This document shows positions 16,410-24,686 of a stretch of 64,000 bases of DNA, piece after piece; position 1 is the first letter of the stretch, and each line of letters begins with the position of its first letter. Made by a program: the position numbers and the translations under genes. Source of the stretch: Trinickia violacea (GTDB lineage: Bacteria; Pseudomonadota; Gammaproteobacteria; Burkholderiales; Burkholderiaceae). The notes below the pieces were generated by a model, which was given only the letters and a program-made list of their open reading frames with translations, was not told where the DNA came from and did no database searches. Location: the NCBI RefSeq assembly GCF_005280735.1, contig NZ_CP040078.1:2728001-2792000 (forward strand). The letters run 5' to 3'.

Positions 16410-16556
16410 TTGGCGCTTTAGAGCCTAGTCCCATCCCGCTCAAAGCTTTCGCCTTTATTCCAGCGCTTCGTGATGCGGCACACCGACCTCGCCGCGTTTA
16501 TTCGTGACGCTAAGAGCTTGACGAAAAAACGTCAACTTTTCGTTGAGCCGGCCGCC
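16410..16556 (+). repeat. Left copy of the 148-bp direct repeat flanking the iac cluster
   Basis: This 147-bp stretch aligns with 32515-32662 in the same orientation, with about 14 mismatches and one 1-bp gap (about 90% identity). It begins with a degenerate TTGGCGCTTTAG hairpin unit. It ends with the palindrome TTGACG-A6-CGTCAA (16518-16535) and a purine/GGCCGCC tail. It lies between the LacI gene and the porin that starts the iac block. Confidence 0.85.
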
Positions 16557-16639
16557 TGCCGAAGCGTGGTGTGCGGGCGATGCGTGACGGCGCGCCCTAA
16601 GCGTGCCATTCCGCTGGCGCGGATGGTTTCAACGGCACA

Positions 16640-16664
16640 AGCTCTCCCAAACATTGGGAGAGCT
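16640..16664 (-). terminator. Strong stem-loop after the porin gene
   Basis: AGCTCTCCCAA (16640-16650) and TTGGGAGAGCT (16654-16664) form a perfect 11-bp stem with a 3-nt loop, 22 bp beyond the porin stop codon. No T run follows on the minus strand, so it may stabilise the 3' end rather than terminate by itself. Confidence 0.6.
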
Positions 16665-16686
16665 CAGTCAATCCGCTGCAACGAAG

Positions 16687-17817
16687 TCAAAACTTATGGC
16701 GAATGCCCGCGATCACCAGATTTTGGCTCCGACTGGTTGACGGGGCATTGAGGAAAATGTCCGCCACGGCGAGCGGACCGCTGACACGCTGGTAGTCGTC
16801 GAACACGTAGACATCGGTGCGCTTCGACAATGCGTAGTCAATCGTGATCTGCCCTGTGTTCCAGTGAGGGTTGGCGTCGATCCCGCCATACGTGCCGTGT
16901 GTATAAACGTAGGACGCCGCAACCGACAACGCCGGCGTCAGCAAGTACGAAAACGAGACGTCGTAGTTGTTGAGGTGAAGACTGGAGTGGTCGAGATAGT
17001 CATACCGGATGTCGTCCACAAACGCGCTTAGCGTGGCCTTGTCTGTAATTCGGTAATTTCCGCCCGCACCGATATTCCGCTGTCGCTGAACACCCACCGC
17101 ACTGTTGATCGGGCTCGTGCGGAACAGCCAGAACGGCGCGCCCGCATAGTCGTTCGTTACAGCACCGTTGGCGTTGGTCGTACCGGGGTACTGGAGGTCC
17201 ACGTATGCCGCCGCGACGCTGAATCGATTTCCTGTGTACCGCACGCCCACACTCCATGCTCTGTTGAGGGCGAAGTCGGTCGAATTGCTCATGGCGTAAA
17301 GCGCTTCCGCTGAGAAGCCGTTCCAGATCGGCGTCGCGTATTTGATGCTGTTGTTATAGCGCCAGCTTCCCATCAGGTTGTCGGAGTCTCCCGGATGCGC
17401 TGCAAGCCCACCTGAGGCATAGGGCGCCGAGAACAAGGCGATATAGTCGAAAAACGCATCGTACTGCCGCCCGAACGTCACTGTTCCCAAGGTGTTGCTT
17501 TGCAGTCCAACCCAGGCCTGCCGGCCGAACATGCGCCCGTTCTGGCCCAGGCCGCCCGTTGTAATGTCGAAGCCGTTTTCGAGTTGAGCCACCGTCGCAA
17601 GACCGCCGCCGAGGTCTTCCCTGATCTTGAAGCCCCATCGATTGTTCTGGTTGGTTCCGGAGTAGAGGGCATATTCCTTGGCGCCGCCGGCGTTGCTCAC
17701 ATAGCCAACCCCCGTACTAATGAGGCCGTATATCGTTACGCTCGACTGCGCATGTGCCGAGAGCACGCTGCAAACGCCCATCGCTGCAACAGCACCGGAA
17801 ATAAAGGTCTTTTTCAT
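16687..17817 (-). CDS. Gram-negative general porin (outer membrane)
   Basis: A 376-residue trimeric-porin family protein. The signal peptide spans residues 1-23 (cleavage at AHA/QSS). First-strand motif SSVTIYGLISTGVGYVSN, then NRWGFKIREDLGGGLATVAQLENGFD and GRMFGRQAWVGLQ, follow as in Burkholderia porins. It ends in aromatic K-F, the outer-membrane assembly signal. The ATG at 17817 begins a classical signal sequence, so the 21 residues before it in the same frame are discarded. It lies 37 bp downstream of the MFS gene on the same strand. Placement at the edge of the iac cluster suggests that it admits IAA or related aromatics to the periplasm. Confidence 0.92.
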   Translation of the reverse strand: MKKTFISGAVAAMGVCSVLSAHAQSSVTIYGLISTGVGYVSNAGGAKEYALYSGTNQNNRWGFKIREDLGGGLATVAQLENGFDITTGGLGQNGRMFGRQAWVGLQSNTLGTVTFGRQYDAFFDYIALFSAPYASGGLAAHPGDSDNLMGSWRYNNSIKYATPIWNGFSAEALYAMSNSTDFALNRAWSVGVRYTGNRFSVAAAYVDLQYPGTTNANGAVTNDYAGAPFWLFRTSPINSAVGVQRQRNIGAGGNYRITDKATLSAFVDDIRYDYLDHSSLHLNNYDVSFSYLLTPALSVAASYVYTHGTYGGIDANPHWNTGQITIDYALSKRTDVYVFDDYQRVSGPLAVADIFLNAPSTSRSQNLVIAGIRHKF

Positions 17818-17854
17818 CAAAATTTCCAAACCAAGAGAAAGTACGAACGTGTAA

Positions 17855-19252
17855 TTAGGATGACGATGCGGGTGTAGCACTTGCCACGCTTATATCGGGC
17901 GGCGTTTTTGCCGATGGTGATGCTTCGCGTTCGAGACTTGCGCGATAGTGGCGGCATCCGATATAGAGCAATGCAAAGGCGAGCACCGTCGCGATCGCAT
18001 TGACCACGGCCATCGAATTTCCCACCGCGAGCGGAGAACCAAAAATCTTGTCGGTCACGAGGGCGACGAGTGTGGTTCCCAAGCCGAGTCCGATCAGATT
18101 GGAAACGAGCAGGAAAATGGCTGAGACCTGAGCGCGCATCTGGTTGGGCGCGAGATTCTGCATCGCCACGGCAGACGTGGGGAGTGGGAAGGAGGCGAAA
18201 AACATCGCGAGCACGAGCCACACCAGCGAGCCGCCCACCTCTTCCGCTTGCGTCATCACGACCGATGGAACGATCAGGAATAGCGCCCCGAGCCACGCGG
18301 CGCGCATCGGTGCATCCCGGTAGCCGCGACGCAGAAACCAGTCATTGAGCCATCCGCCGCAAAAAACCCCTGCCGTATTGGCGACGAGCAAGACGGCCCC
18401 GAGCTTGTAGCCGGCCTCGACCGGCGATAGCCCGAAGTGGCGCATGTAGAACGCGGGCGACCATGACATGAGGCAATAGAGCGTCATCGCGTAAAACGAA
18501 AACCCGACGAAGTGGCAGAAGAACGTCGCTCGATGTTTTCCGATGAAGCGCAAGGTATCCGGCAACGACACCTTCATGGCTTGACCGTTGATATCGCTGG
18601 CAAGACCCTTGCGCTGCGGATCGCGAATAGTCGCGAAAAACAAAAGCGCGATCAGGAGACCCGGCAAGCCCACGATGAAGAACGTGATCTGCCAGGCATG
18701 CACTTCGCCCAGGATGGGTAGCGAGAAAGCGGTCGCGTGCTTCAGCAGAGCGATGACATAGCCGCCGACCAGGAAGGCCATCCCGCCTCCGATGAACGAA
18801 CCCAGCGAGTAAATGCCGAGCGCACGTCCAAGCCTTTCTTTAGGAAAGTAATCGGAGAGCATCGAATACGTGCTTGGGGATAAGGCGGCCTCTCCGACTC
18901 CGACGCTCAAGCGAGCGGCGAACATCTGCACAAACGTGTGAGCGGTGCCGCACCCTGCTGTGGCGATGCTCCATAACGCGATGCCGATCGCGATGATTCG
19001 CGGACGAGCGAAGCGATCCGCGAGGTAGGCGATCGGCATCCCCATGATTGCGTAGAACAGCGAGAAGGCGAACCCCTGCAACAAGCTGAACTGCGTATCG
19101 CTGAGATGAAGATCGTGCTTGATGGGCTCGATCATCAATGCCAACACTTGCCGGTCGACGAAAGAAAATATGTACGCAAGCATGCACACGATGACCACAT
19201 ACCACTCATATGTGTACCGCTTGACCGACTTGGGTTTTGTCGACGAAGACAT
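17855..19252 (-). CDS. MFS transporter associated with IAA catabolism (spinster-like)
   Basis: A 465-residue transporter with twelve predicted membrane segments. It has the MFS signature around MPIAYLADRFARPR between helices 2 and 3. The start SFVDRQVLALMIEPIKHDLHLSDTQFSLLQGFAFSLFYA is typical of spinster-like members. Experimental work in Paraburkholderia phytofirmans reported an MFS protein and a tautomerase needed for removal of dioxindole-3-acetate, and this gene is the natural counterpart of that MFS protein by position. It could equally import IAA. The C-terminal 40 residues are polar. The upstream 490 bp carry its promoter region; the porin follows in the same transcript. Confidence 0.85.
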   Translation of the reverse strand: MSSSTKPKSVKRYTYEWYVVIVCMLAYIFSFVDRQVLALMIEPIKHDLHLSDTQFSLLQGFAFSLFYAIMGMPIAYLADRFARPRIIAIGIALWSIATAGCGTAHTFVQMFAARLSVGVGEAALSPSTYSMLSDYFPKERLGRALGIYSLGSFIGGGMAFLVGGYVIALLKHATAFSLPILGEVHAWQITFFIVGLPGLLIALLFFATIRDPQRKGLASDINGQAMKVSLPDTLRFIGKHRATFFCHFVGFSFYAMTLYCLMSWSPAFYMRHFGLSPVEAGYKLGAVLLVANTAGVFCGGWLNDWFLRRGYRDAPMRAAWLGALFLIVPSVVMTQAEEVGGSLVWLVLAMFFASFPLPTSAVAMQNLAPNQMRAQVSAIFLLVSNLIGLGLGTTLVALVTDKIFGSPLAVGNSMAVVNAIATVLAFALLYIGCRHYRASLEREASPSAKTPPDISVASATPASSS

Positions 19253-19741
19253 CTTAGGTCTCCAATTCCGATGGTTATTAATGTTGCGATTACTGAGCGC
19301 ACTTCCAGTCGCGATGTAAAGCGGAAATTTACTAAGGTGTCCGCACGACGGAGTGTCGAGCGGTCATATATTCACGTCAAATCTGCCTAAAAGGGGTAGG
19401 CATATCAGCATCGCAAATTTTGGAGCTAAGCCGCATTGTGTTGTCAGGAAATCCTGATAAAGAGGCCGCATCAAGGTAAGCAGAAACGCATCCATCAATT
19501 CAACAAATTGGAATGCGAATAAACAGATATGGACTACGATTGATTCGTGCTGGATTGAAGATTGCGCGGTCAGTCCGCGCCGGATCGGAGACGGTCGATA
19601 CACAGAACCGGTGGTCGGTATGTGCTCGCCGGAAGAAGAGATTGGATGAGGATGTCGAGATGGGCGCACGCGCCGTTCGACGCTGCAGCCCAGCCGGTTT
19701 GTTATTTGCCTAGTGATGCCTTCGATTGGGAAAGACTGGAT
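19253..19741. other. 489-bp intergenic region between iacG and the MFS gene
   Basis: No convincing gene is present. Frames of 66-101 codons exist on both strands but lack family features and good ribosome binding sites. Two inverted repeats may be regulatory: TGCCTA-N7-TAGGCA at 19384-19402, and TTGTCAGGAAATCCTGATAA at 19441-19460, which is palindromic apart from one mismatched pair and its centre. The region is AT-richer than its neighbours and should hold the promoter of the MFS-porin unit. Confidence 0.5.
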
Positions 19742-20272
19742 TCACGCCGCAAGCGCGGCCGGCAGGCGATGAAAATGTCTGTTGAAGTAGATCAGGCTAT
19801 CGCCTCCGTTTTGAACACGGATTCTGGTGGCCTCGACAAACATGACCGAATGCGAGCCTACATTCTTGTAGTCGACGATCGCGCCTTCCAGACTTGCGAG
19901 CGCGTCCCGCAGAACGGGGACGCCGTGCTCACCATCGTCCCATGCGTTTAATTCAAAGCGCTTGTCCATGGGCATTTCGGTGAACCCCGCGAAATGCCGA
20001 GCCAGCAGTTCGTGATGCCCGGTGAGCACGTTGATGCAGACATTCCGATTCTTCTCGAAGACCGCGTGCAAGGCGCTCGACCGGTTAAGGCAGACCAGCA
20101 AGGTCGGCGGCGCATCGGTTACGGAGCAGACTGCGCTTGCAGTGATCCCGCAGCGTCCCGAAAGCCCCGATGTGGTGATGATGTTCACCGCCGCGCCCAG
20201 ATGGGCCATGGCGTTCCGAAATAGTAGGCGCGCTTCATCGTTCGTTGCATTGGGGAGGTTGTGCTTGGCCAT
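19742..20272 (-). CDS. iacG: Flavin reductase of the IAA monooxygenase system
   Basis: A 176-residue member of the HpaC-like flavin reductase family. The family blocks are FRNAMAHLGAAVNIITT, CGITASAVCSVTDAPPTLLVCLNRSS, NVCINVLTGHHELLARHFAG and LASLEGAIVDYKNVGSHSVMFVEATRI. These enzymes use NAD(P)H to produce free reduced flavin for a partner monooxygenase, here the acyl-CoA-dehydrogenase-like IacA about 10.6 kb away in the same cluster. It is divergent from the response regulator gene; the 225-bp gap between them contains two TTCCCTA repeats spaced 20 bp apart. Confidence 0.9.
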   Translation of the reverse strand: MAKHNLPNATNDEARLLFRNAMAHLGAAVNIITTSGLSGRCGITASAVCSVTDAPPTLLVCLNRSSALHAVFEKNRNVCINVLTGHHELLARHFAGFTEMPMDKRFELNAWDDGEHGVPVLRDALASLEGAIVDYKNVGSHSVMFVEATRIRVQNGGDSLIYFNRHFHRLPAALAA

Positions 20273-20370
20273 AGTAGTGAAGTTCCGACGCTGGATGGGA
20301 CGTTAGGATGTAGCGTAGTCCACGGTATCGGCTGGCGAAATCGGCATCAACGCCACAAACATTGAAGCAG

Positions 20371-20397
20371 TTCCCTACGCATCTAAAGATTTCCCTA
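20371..20397. promoter_or_regulatory. Direct repeats of TTCCCTA, candidate response-regulator site
   Basis: TTCCCTA occurs at 20371-20377 and again at 20391-20397, exactly 20 bp (two helical turns) apart, in the divergent iacG/response-regulator promoter region. The TCCCTACG part also occurs in the palindrome upstream of iacA (30762-30781). Confidence 0.4.
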
Positions 20398-20497
20398 GGT
20401 CAGCCAACTGAAATCAATTTATTTGCGGTTGCGAGTTGGCCGCGATGCGCTCAAACTTGAGCCAACGCTGCAAGAACGGATACGGATTGGACTCGAT

Positions 20498-21130
20498 ATG
20501 ACCTCGCCATCTGCCATCGTTTATATCGTCGACGACGACAATGGTCTGCGTACGTCGCTGTCCTGGCTGCTCGAGTCGGTCGGAATTGCTTCGAAAGGAT
20601 TCGCGACCGCGTCCGCCTTCCTCGATGCATTCGATGAAAAGAATCCCGCGTGCCTTGTTCTGGATGTCAGGATGCCGGAAACGAGCGGCTTTGAGGTGCA
20701 GGCGGAATTGAACAGGCGTGGATCGACGCTGCCGATTATTTTTGTCAGCGGACATGGGGATATCCCGATGTCCGTCCGCGCGTTGCAGAGTGGCGCGATC
20801 GATTTCGTGGAAAAGCCGTACAACTCTCAACAGATGCTGGAACGCATCCAGCGCGCTTTGAAGCTGGCTACGCAGCGCCATGCGGCCGGCATGCGGCGCA
20901 GGGAACTTCAGCAGCGTATCGAATCGCTTACCACGCGCGAAAGGGAAGTGCTGATGCCGGTGCTTGACGGGAAGGGAAGCAAGAAGATCGCGTCAGACCT
21001 TGGGATCAGCGTCAAGACCGTGGATGTCCATCGGGCCAGCATCAAGGAAAAGCTCGGGGTGACGTCGATCGCCGAATTGGTCCGGGACGCCGGCATGATT
21101 CTGGGTGGCGAAAGGGGCGGAAGGGAATAG
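20498..21130 (+). CDS. iacR1: FixJ/NarL family response regulator of the iac cluster
   Basis: A 210-residue response regulator. The receiver domain (residues 8-120) has the acidic pocket VDDD, phospho-acceptor D56 in LVLDVRMP, and the conserved lysine in FVEKPY. The LuxR/FixJ-type helix-turn-helix (about 140-205) contains LTTREREVLMPVLDGKGSKKIASDLGISVKTVDVHRASIKEKLG. In Paraburkholderia phytofirmans a two-component system responding to IAA controls iac genes, and this protein with the kinase at 29196-30689 matches that pair. The ATG at 20498 is preferred over an upstream TTG because family members start close to the IVYIVDDD strand. It is transcribed alone, convergent with the chemoreceptor gene. 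Confidence 0.87.
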   Translation: MTSPSAIVYIVDDDNGLRTSLSWLLESVGIASKGFATASAFLDAFDEKNPACLVLDVRMPETSGFEVQAELNRRGSTLPIIFVSGHGDIPMSVRALQSGAIDFVEKPYNSQQMLERIQRALKLATQRHAAGMRRRELQQRIESLTTREREVLMPVLDGKGSKKIASDLGISVKTVDVHRASIKEKLGVTSIAELVRDAGMILGGERGGRE

Positions 21131-21187
21131 ATTGCGACTGAGGTACCCAGGCGCGCGCGCAAATCGAAAACGGCTGTGGTGCACCGC

Positions 21188-22744
21188 TCAATGCATGGGC
21201 GCACTAGAGGTTGAGGCAAAGAACTGCATGGTGCGCGCAAGCCTTGCGGCATCGTCGCGCAACGAGGCCGCAGCCGCGGACGCTTGCTCCACGAGGGCTG
21301 CATTCCGCTGAGTGGTTTGCTCGATCTGGTCGAGCGCGGATTGGGTACGGATGATGTCATCGTTCTGAGCCGACGACACTTCCGCGATTTCCCGCATGAT
21401 CCCGCTCGTTTCACGCACCGCGTCGGAAATCTGCGCCATCTTCAGCCCGGCAGCCTGAACCCGCTGACTACCGCGATCGATCTCGTTCGACGAGGTGCGG
21501 ATCATCTCGCCGATCTCTCGCGCGGCGAGCGCCGACCTCTTAGCGAGGCTGCGCACCTCGGCGGCCACGACGGCAAAGCCCCTGCCATGCTCACCCGCAC
21601 GGGCCGATTCGACCGCCGCATTGAGCGCCAGGATATTGGTCTGAAACGAGAGTGATTCGATCGTTCCGATGATTTCGTTCATCCGCCGCGAACTCTTTAC
21701 GATGAGATCCATCGTCGAGACGACGGAGTCCATCTCCGATCGACCGCCAATCGCAATGCCTTCCACCTCGGAGGCAAAGCGCAATGCTTTGGTCGCTTCG
21801 AGCGAATTCCTCTGCGCCCGTCCGGCAAACTCGTTGAGGTCGGCCACGATCGCTTCTATCGACGCCGCCTGCTCTTCCGTGCGCTGCGAGAGGTCAACGT
21901 TGCCCGCGACGATCTGAGCCGTGGCGCCGGCAACCGATTCGCTGCCGCTGCGAACATCGCCGACAATGTCGCGCAAGATCGACTGCATGCGCTCGAATGC
22001 GTCGAACAGCCGTCCAATTTCTCCGCTATGGCTTTCTTGTGGCCGCACGGTCTCGAGATTTCCGGCCGCAATCCGCTCGCAATCCTCGGCGGCGGTCGTG
22101 AGCGGAACGATGACCTTGCGCGTAAGGGATACATAACTGACAAGTGCAACGATCATGCTGCACAGCCCCAGCGCGGCAAGCAGGACGATGTGGTGTTGAA
22201 TCCCTGTCTTGCTGTCGTTGAAGCGTAGATTGGCATCGCGCCGCTGATCGTCGATCAGCGTTTCGAGCGATTGATGAAAAGCGTTGTATGCCGCCTTTCC
22301 TTCGCCCATCTTTTGCGCTCGCGACGCCGGATCCGTTATGGCCTGAATGGTTTGCAGATTATCGAGAAACGCGCGAAACCGGTCGAGACGATCGGAAAAC
22401 GCGGCTGCCTGCTCCCTTCTTTGTGAACCATTTGCGATCGCGAGATATTGGTCACGGTTCCGATCGACAGCCTTCAAGGCGACTGCAACCTTGCGAAGCC
22501 TCGCAGGCCGCTCCGACTCCGCGAACGTTGCCAGCGAGCTCAGGATCGCAATCACGTCGAGAGAATCGGCTTTGATCTGCAGTAGCAGTTCGGTTCCCGA
22601 TGCGTCGGTCAGGTAGATCTTCTGCATGGCGGCCAGGTCGCGATACTCGCCCCAGATACCCAGCATGCTGCCGCAGAGCATGAGGAACGACAGCGATGCA
22701 AGGGTCTGCAGCATGCGGCCTCGTACTGTTTTTCTGACGATCAT
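21188..22744 (-). CDS. Methyl-accepting chemotaxis protein, last gene of the iacCDIHE operon
   Basis: A 518-residue Tar-type chemoreceptor. A first membrane helix (about 12-31) leads to a periplasmic four-helix-bundle sensor of about 150 residues, a second membrane helix (about 188-210), a HAMP domain, and a signalling hairpin. The hairpin tip contains FQTNILALNAAVESARAGEHGRGFAVVAAEVRSLAKRSA. No C-terminal NWETF-like tether is present. It starts 41 bp after iacE on the same strand, so it is probably the sixth gene of the catabolic operon and made when the pathway is induced. IAA or a pathway intermediate is the likely ligand (inference). The ATG at 22744 excludes an implausible cytoplasmic extension. 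Confidence 0.93.
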   Translation of the reverse strand: MIVRKTVRGRMLQTLASLSFLMLCGSMLGIWGEYRDLAAMQKIYLTDASGTELLLQIKADSLDVIAILSSLATFAESERPARLRKVAVALKAVDRNRDQYLAIANGSQRREQAAAFSDRLDRFRAFLDNLQTIQAITDPASRAQKMGEGKAAYNAFHQSLETLIDDQRRDANLRFNDSKTGIQHHIVLLAALGLCSMIVALVSYVSLTRKVIVPLTTAAEDCERIAAGNLETVRPQESHSGEIGRLFDAFERMQSILRDIVGDVRSGSESVAGATAQIVAGNVDLSQRTEEQAASIEAIVADLNEFAGRAQRNSLEATKALRFASEVEGIAIGGRSEMDSVVSTMDLIVKSSRRMNEIIGTIESLSFQTNILALNAAVESARAGEHGRGFAVVAAEVRSLAKRSALAAREIGEMIRTSSNEIDRGSQRVQAAGLKMAQISDAVRETSGIMREIAEVSSAQNDDIIRTQSALDQIEQTTQRNAALVEQASAAAASLRDDAARLARTMQFFASTSSAPMH

Positions 22745-22785
22745 GTTGGGTCCCCTATGGAGTGCGTTGCCCCCTGTGAAAAACC

Positions 22786-23529
22786 TCAGCGCATATACAG
22801 GCCGCCATTCACGTCCCAGCAAGCGCCGTTCGCGAAATATGCGTCAGGCGACGCCAGCAATACGGCAACATCGGCGACATACTGTGCGGAGCCCAGGCGC
22901 CCGACTGGGATGCCCGCTATCACCGTTTTCAGTTTGTCGGCCGGGACGCTCTCGTGGACGATCGGAAGATCGAGCGGCCCTGGGGAAATGGCATTGACCG
23001 TCACCCCGCGCGCCGCGAGGTCGCGAGCGAAGACTTTGGTCAGCGTGATTGCGCCACCCTTGGCTGCCGCATAGTGTGCGCCGGTCGCAGAGCCGCCGTT
23101 CTGTCCGGCCAGCGATGCCACATTGACGATGCGTCCTTCGCCACGCTCTGCGAAGTACTGGCCGAACACTTGACAGCCGAACAGCACGCTTCGCAGATTC
23201 ACGTCGATGACCTGGTCGAACTGCTCGGCGGTTATTTCCATGACCGGCACGACTTTCGATGCGCCGGCGTTGTTCACCAGCACGTCCACGCAGCCCCATC
23301 GCTGGACGAGCGTATCGAGCGCGGCGGCGAAGTCAGCTTTCGAGGTGACGTCGAGGCGGATCGCGCAGGCAGTGCCGCCGCTTGCGTCGAGTTCACGCGC
23401 GCCGCCCTGCACTTCGTCGAAAGCAATGTCCGCCAAGCCCACGAGATAGCCCGCCTGGTGAAATTTGCGTGCGATCACTGCGCCGAGGCCCCGGGCCGCG
23501 CCAGTTATCAGAACGATTCTCTTCGACAT
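22786..23529 (-). CDS. iacE: Short-chain dehydrogenase/reductase of IAA catabolism
   Basis: A 247-residue classical SDR. The cofactor motif is TGAARGLG (residues 8-15), NNAGASKV follows the fourth strand, and the catalytic YAAAK pair is near residues 152-156. In vitro work on Iac enzymes has IacE acting with IacA in the first steps, reducing an oxidised indole-acetate product towards dioxindole-3-acetate chemistry. Two ATGs are 6 bp apart; the AGGAG sequence is 7 nt from the second (23529) but only 2 nt from the first (23535), so 23529 is chosen. It lies 17 bp after iacH and 41 bp before the chemoreceptor gene. Confidence 0.9.
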   Translation of the reverse strand: MSKRIVLITGAARGLGAVIARKFHQAGYLVGLADIAFDEVQGGARELDASGGTACAIRLDVTSKADFAAALDTLVQRWGCVDVLVNNAGASKVVPVMEITAEQFDQVIDVNLRSVLFGCQVFGQYFAERGEGRIVNVASLAGQNGGSATGAHYAAAKGGAITLTKVFARDLAARGVTVNAISPGPLDLPIVHESVPADKLKTVIAGIPVGRLGSAQYVADVAVLLASPDAYFANGACWDVNGGLYMR

Positions 23530-23546
23530 GTTCATGCTCCTCGTTG

Positions 23547-24686
23547 TTATCGCGCAAGCGCCTCTTCAAAGTGCGCGGCGAAGGCACATACGGTTTCATC
23601 GGCGCCTTTCCGGCCGACAATCTGCAGCGCCGCTTTTATTTTCGATCCCTTGATCGGCAACGGCAAACTCAAGGCAGGATGACCGCTCAGATTGAACGGC
23701 CTGATCAACGACGACATGGCCATCACTGACTCGCCCGCGCGTGCCGCCTCCAAAGTGATGGGCAGTGACGGAAGCGTCGGCAAGACGAGGACGTCGGCAT
23801 GCTCGAGAGCATCGTCCACGGCCTTCGTGAACGCGCTGCGAACCCGTTCGGCCGCTTCGACTTGTTTGTGTGTCGTGTTGGCGGCCGTGCGCAGGCGCTT
23901 GTCGAGATCGGCGCCAAGCTTGCCAGTTTCGATCAGATGACCGAAGGCAGCCGACGTCTCCCTGTTGATGATGGCGAGGCCGGCCTCGAACGCTTCCTGC
24001 ATCGCGTGCAGCTCGACGAGCGTCTCGGCGAATCCCGCGCTCTTCACTGCGTGCCGGACAGCGGTTTCGATCGAAGCGTCGGCATCTGTCTTGACGATTG
24101 CCACACGCGCGCCATCCACATCTCGGCGTGCCGCGGCGGCGTCGAAGGTCGGATCGATGACGGCCATCGTCGCGACGAGCATGCGCATATCGCGTGCGAA
24201 GGGGCCGACGCAATCCAGGCTAGTGCGCCCGGGCAAGACGCCGGCACGCGATACGCGATCGAACGTCGGCTTGAGCCCGATCACCCCGCAACAGGCGGCC
24301 GGACCGCGGATGGAGCCGCCGGTGTCGGTTCCGAGCGCCGCGTCCACGAGCTCGAGTCCGACCGCCGATGCCGATCCGCTCGACGAGCCTCCCGGGATGC
24401 GCAAGGGATCTTGGGGGTTGAGCGGCGTTCCCGTGAAGTCGTTGATGCCTGTCATGCCGAAGGCGAGCTCGTGCATGTTCGCCTTTCCGTGAATCCGCCA
24501 TCCGGCGTCGAGCAGGCGCCGCACGACTTCGGCATGCGCCGTTGCGGGCGCCGAGCCGGATAGCGCTGCGCTCGCGCCGGTCGTCGGATAGCCCGCGATA
24601 TCGATCGAATCCTTGATCGCGATGGTGGGGCCATTCGCACTAGCGCTTGCACGTAGCGCGATTTCATCGATGAATGCGGGATTCAT
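23547..24686 (-). CDS. iacH: Amidase-signature family protein of the iac operon
   Basis: A 379-residue amidase-signature enzyme with the full Ser-cisSer-Lys apparatus: K25 in TIAIKDSIDIAG, the serine loop GGSSSGSASAV (about 99-109), and nucleophile S125 in DTGGSIRGPA. The family hydrolyses amides. The exact step of IacH in IAA breakdown is not firmly settled, but an amidase is a constant member of iac clusters. The ATG at 24686 overlaps the iacI stop by 4 bp, and an AAGGA ribosome binding site precedes it. The longer frame into iacI is rejected. It is slightly shorter than typical amidases (about 450), as expected for the AtzE-like subgroup. Confidence 0.9.
   Translation of the reverse strand: MNPAFIDEIALRASASANGPTIAIKDSIDIAGYPTTGASAALSGSAPATAHAEVVRRLLDAGWRIHGKANMHELAFGMTGINDFTGTPLNPQDPLRIPGGSSSGSASAVGLELVDAALGTDTGGSIRGPAACCGVIGLKPTFDRVSRAGVLPGRTSLDCVGPFARDMRMLVATMAVIDPTFDAAAARRDVDGARVAIVKTDADASIETAVRHAVKSAGFAETLVELHAMQEAFEAGLAIINRETSAAFGHLIETGKLGADLDKRLRTAANTTHKQVEAAERVRSAFTKAVDDALEHADVLVLPTLPSLPITLEAARAGESVMAMSSLIRPFNLSGHPALSLPLPIKGSKIKAALQIVGRKGADETVCAFAAHFEEALAR

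Noticed and set aside
19364..19669. A 101-codon minus-strand frame in the iacG-MFS gap.
   Set aside because: No ribosome binding site, no domain, and it crosses two inverted repeats; treated as non-coding.
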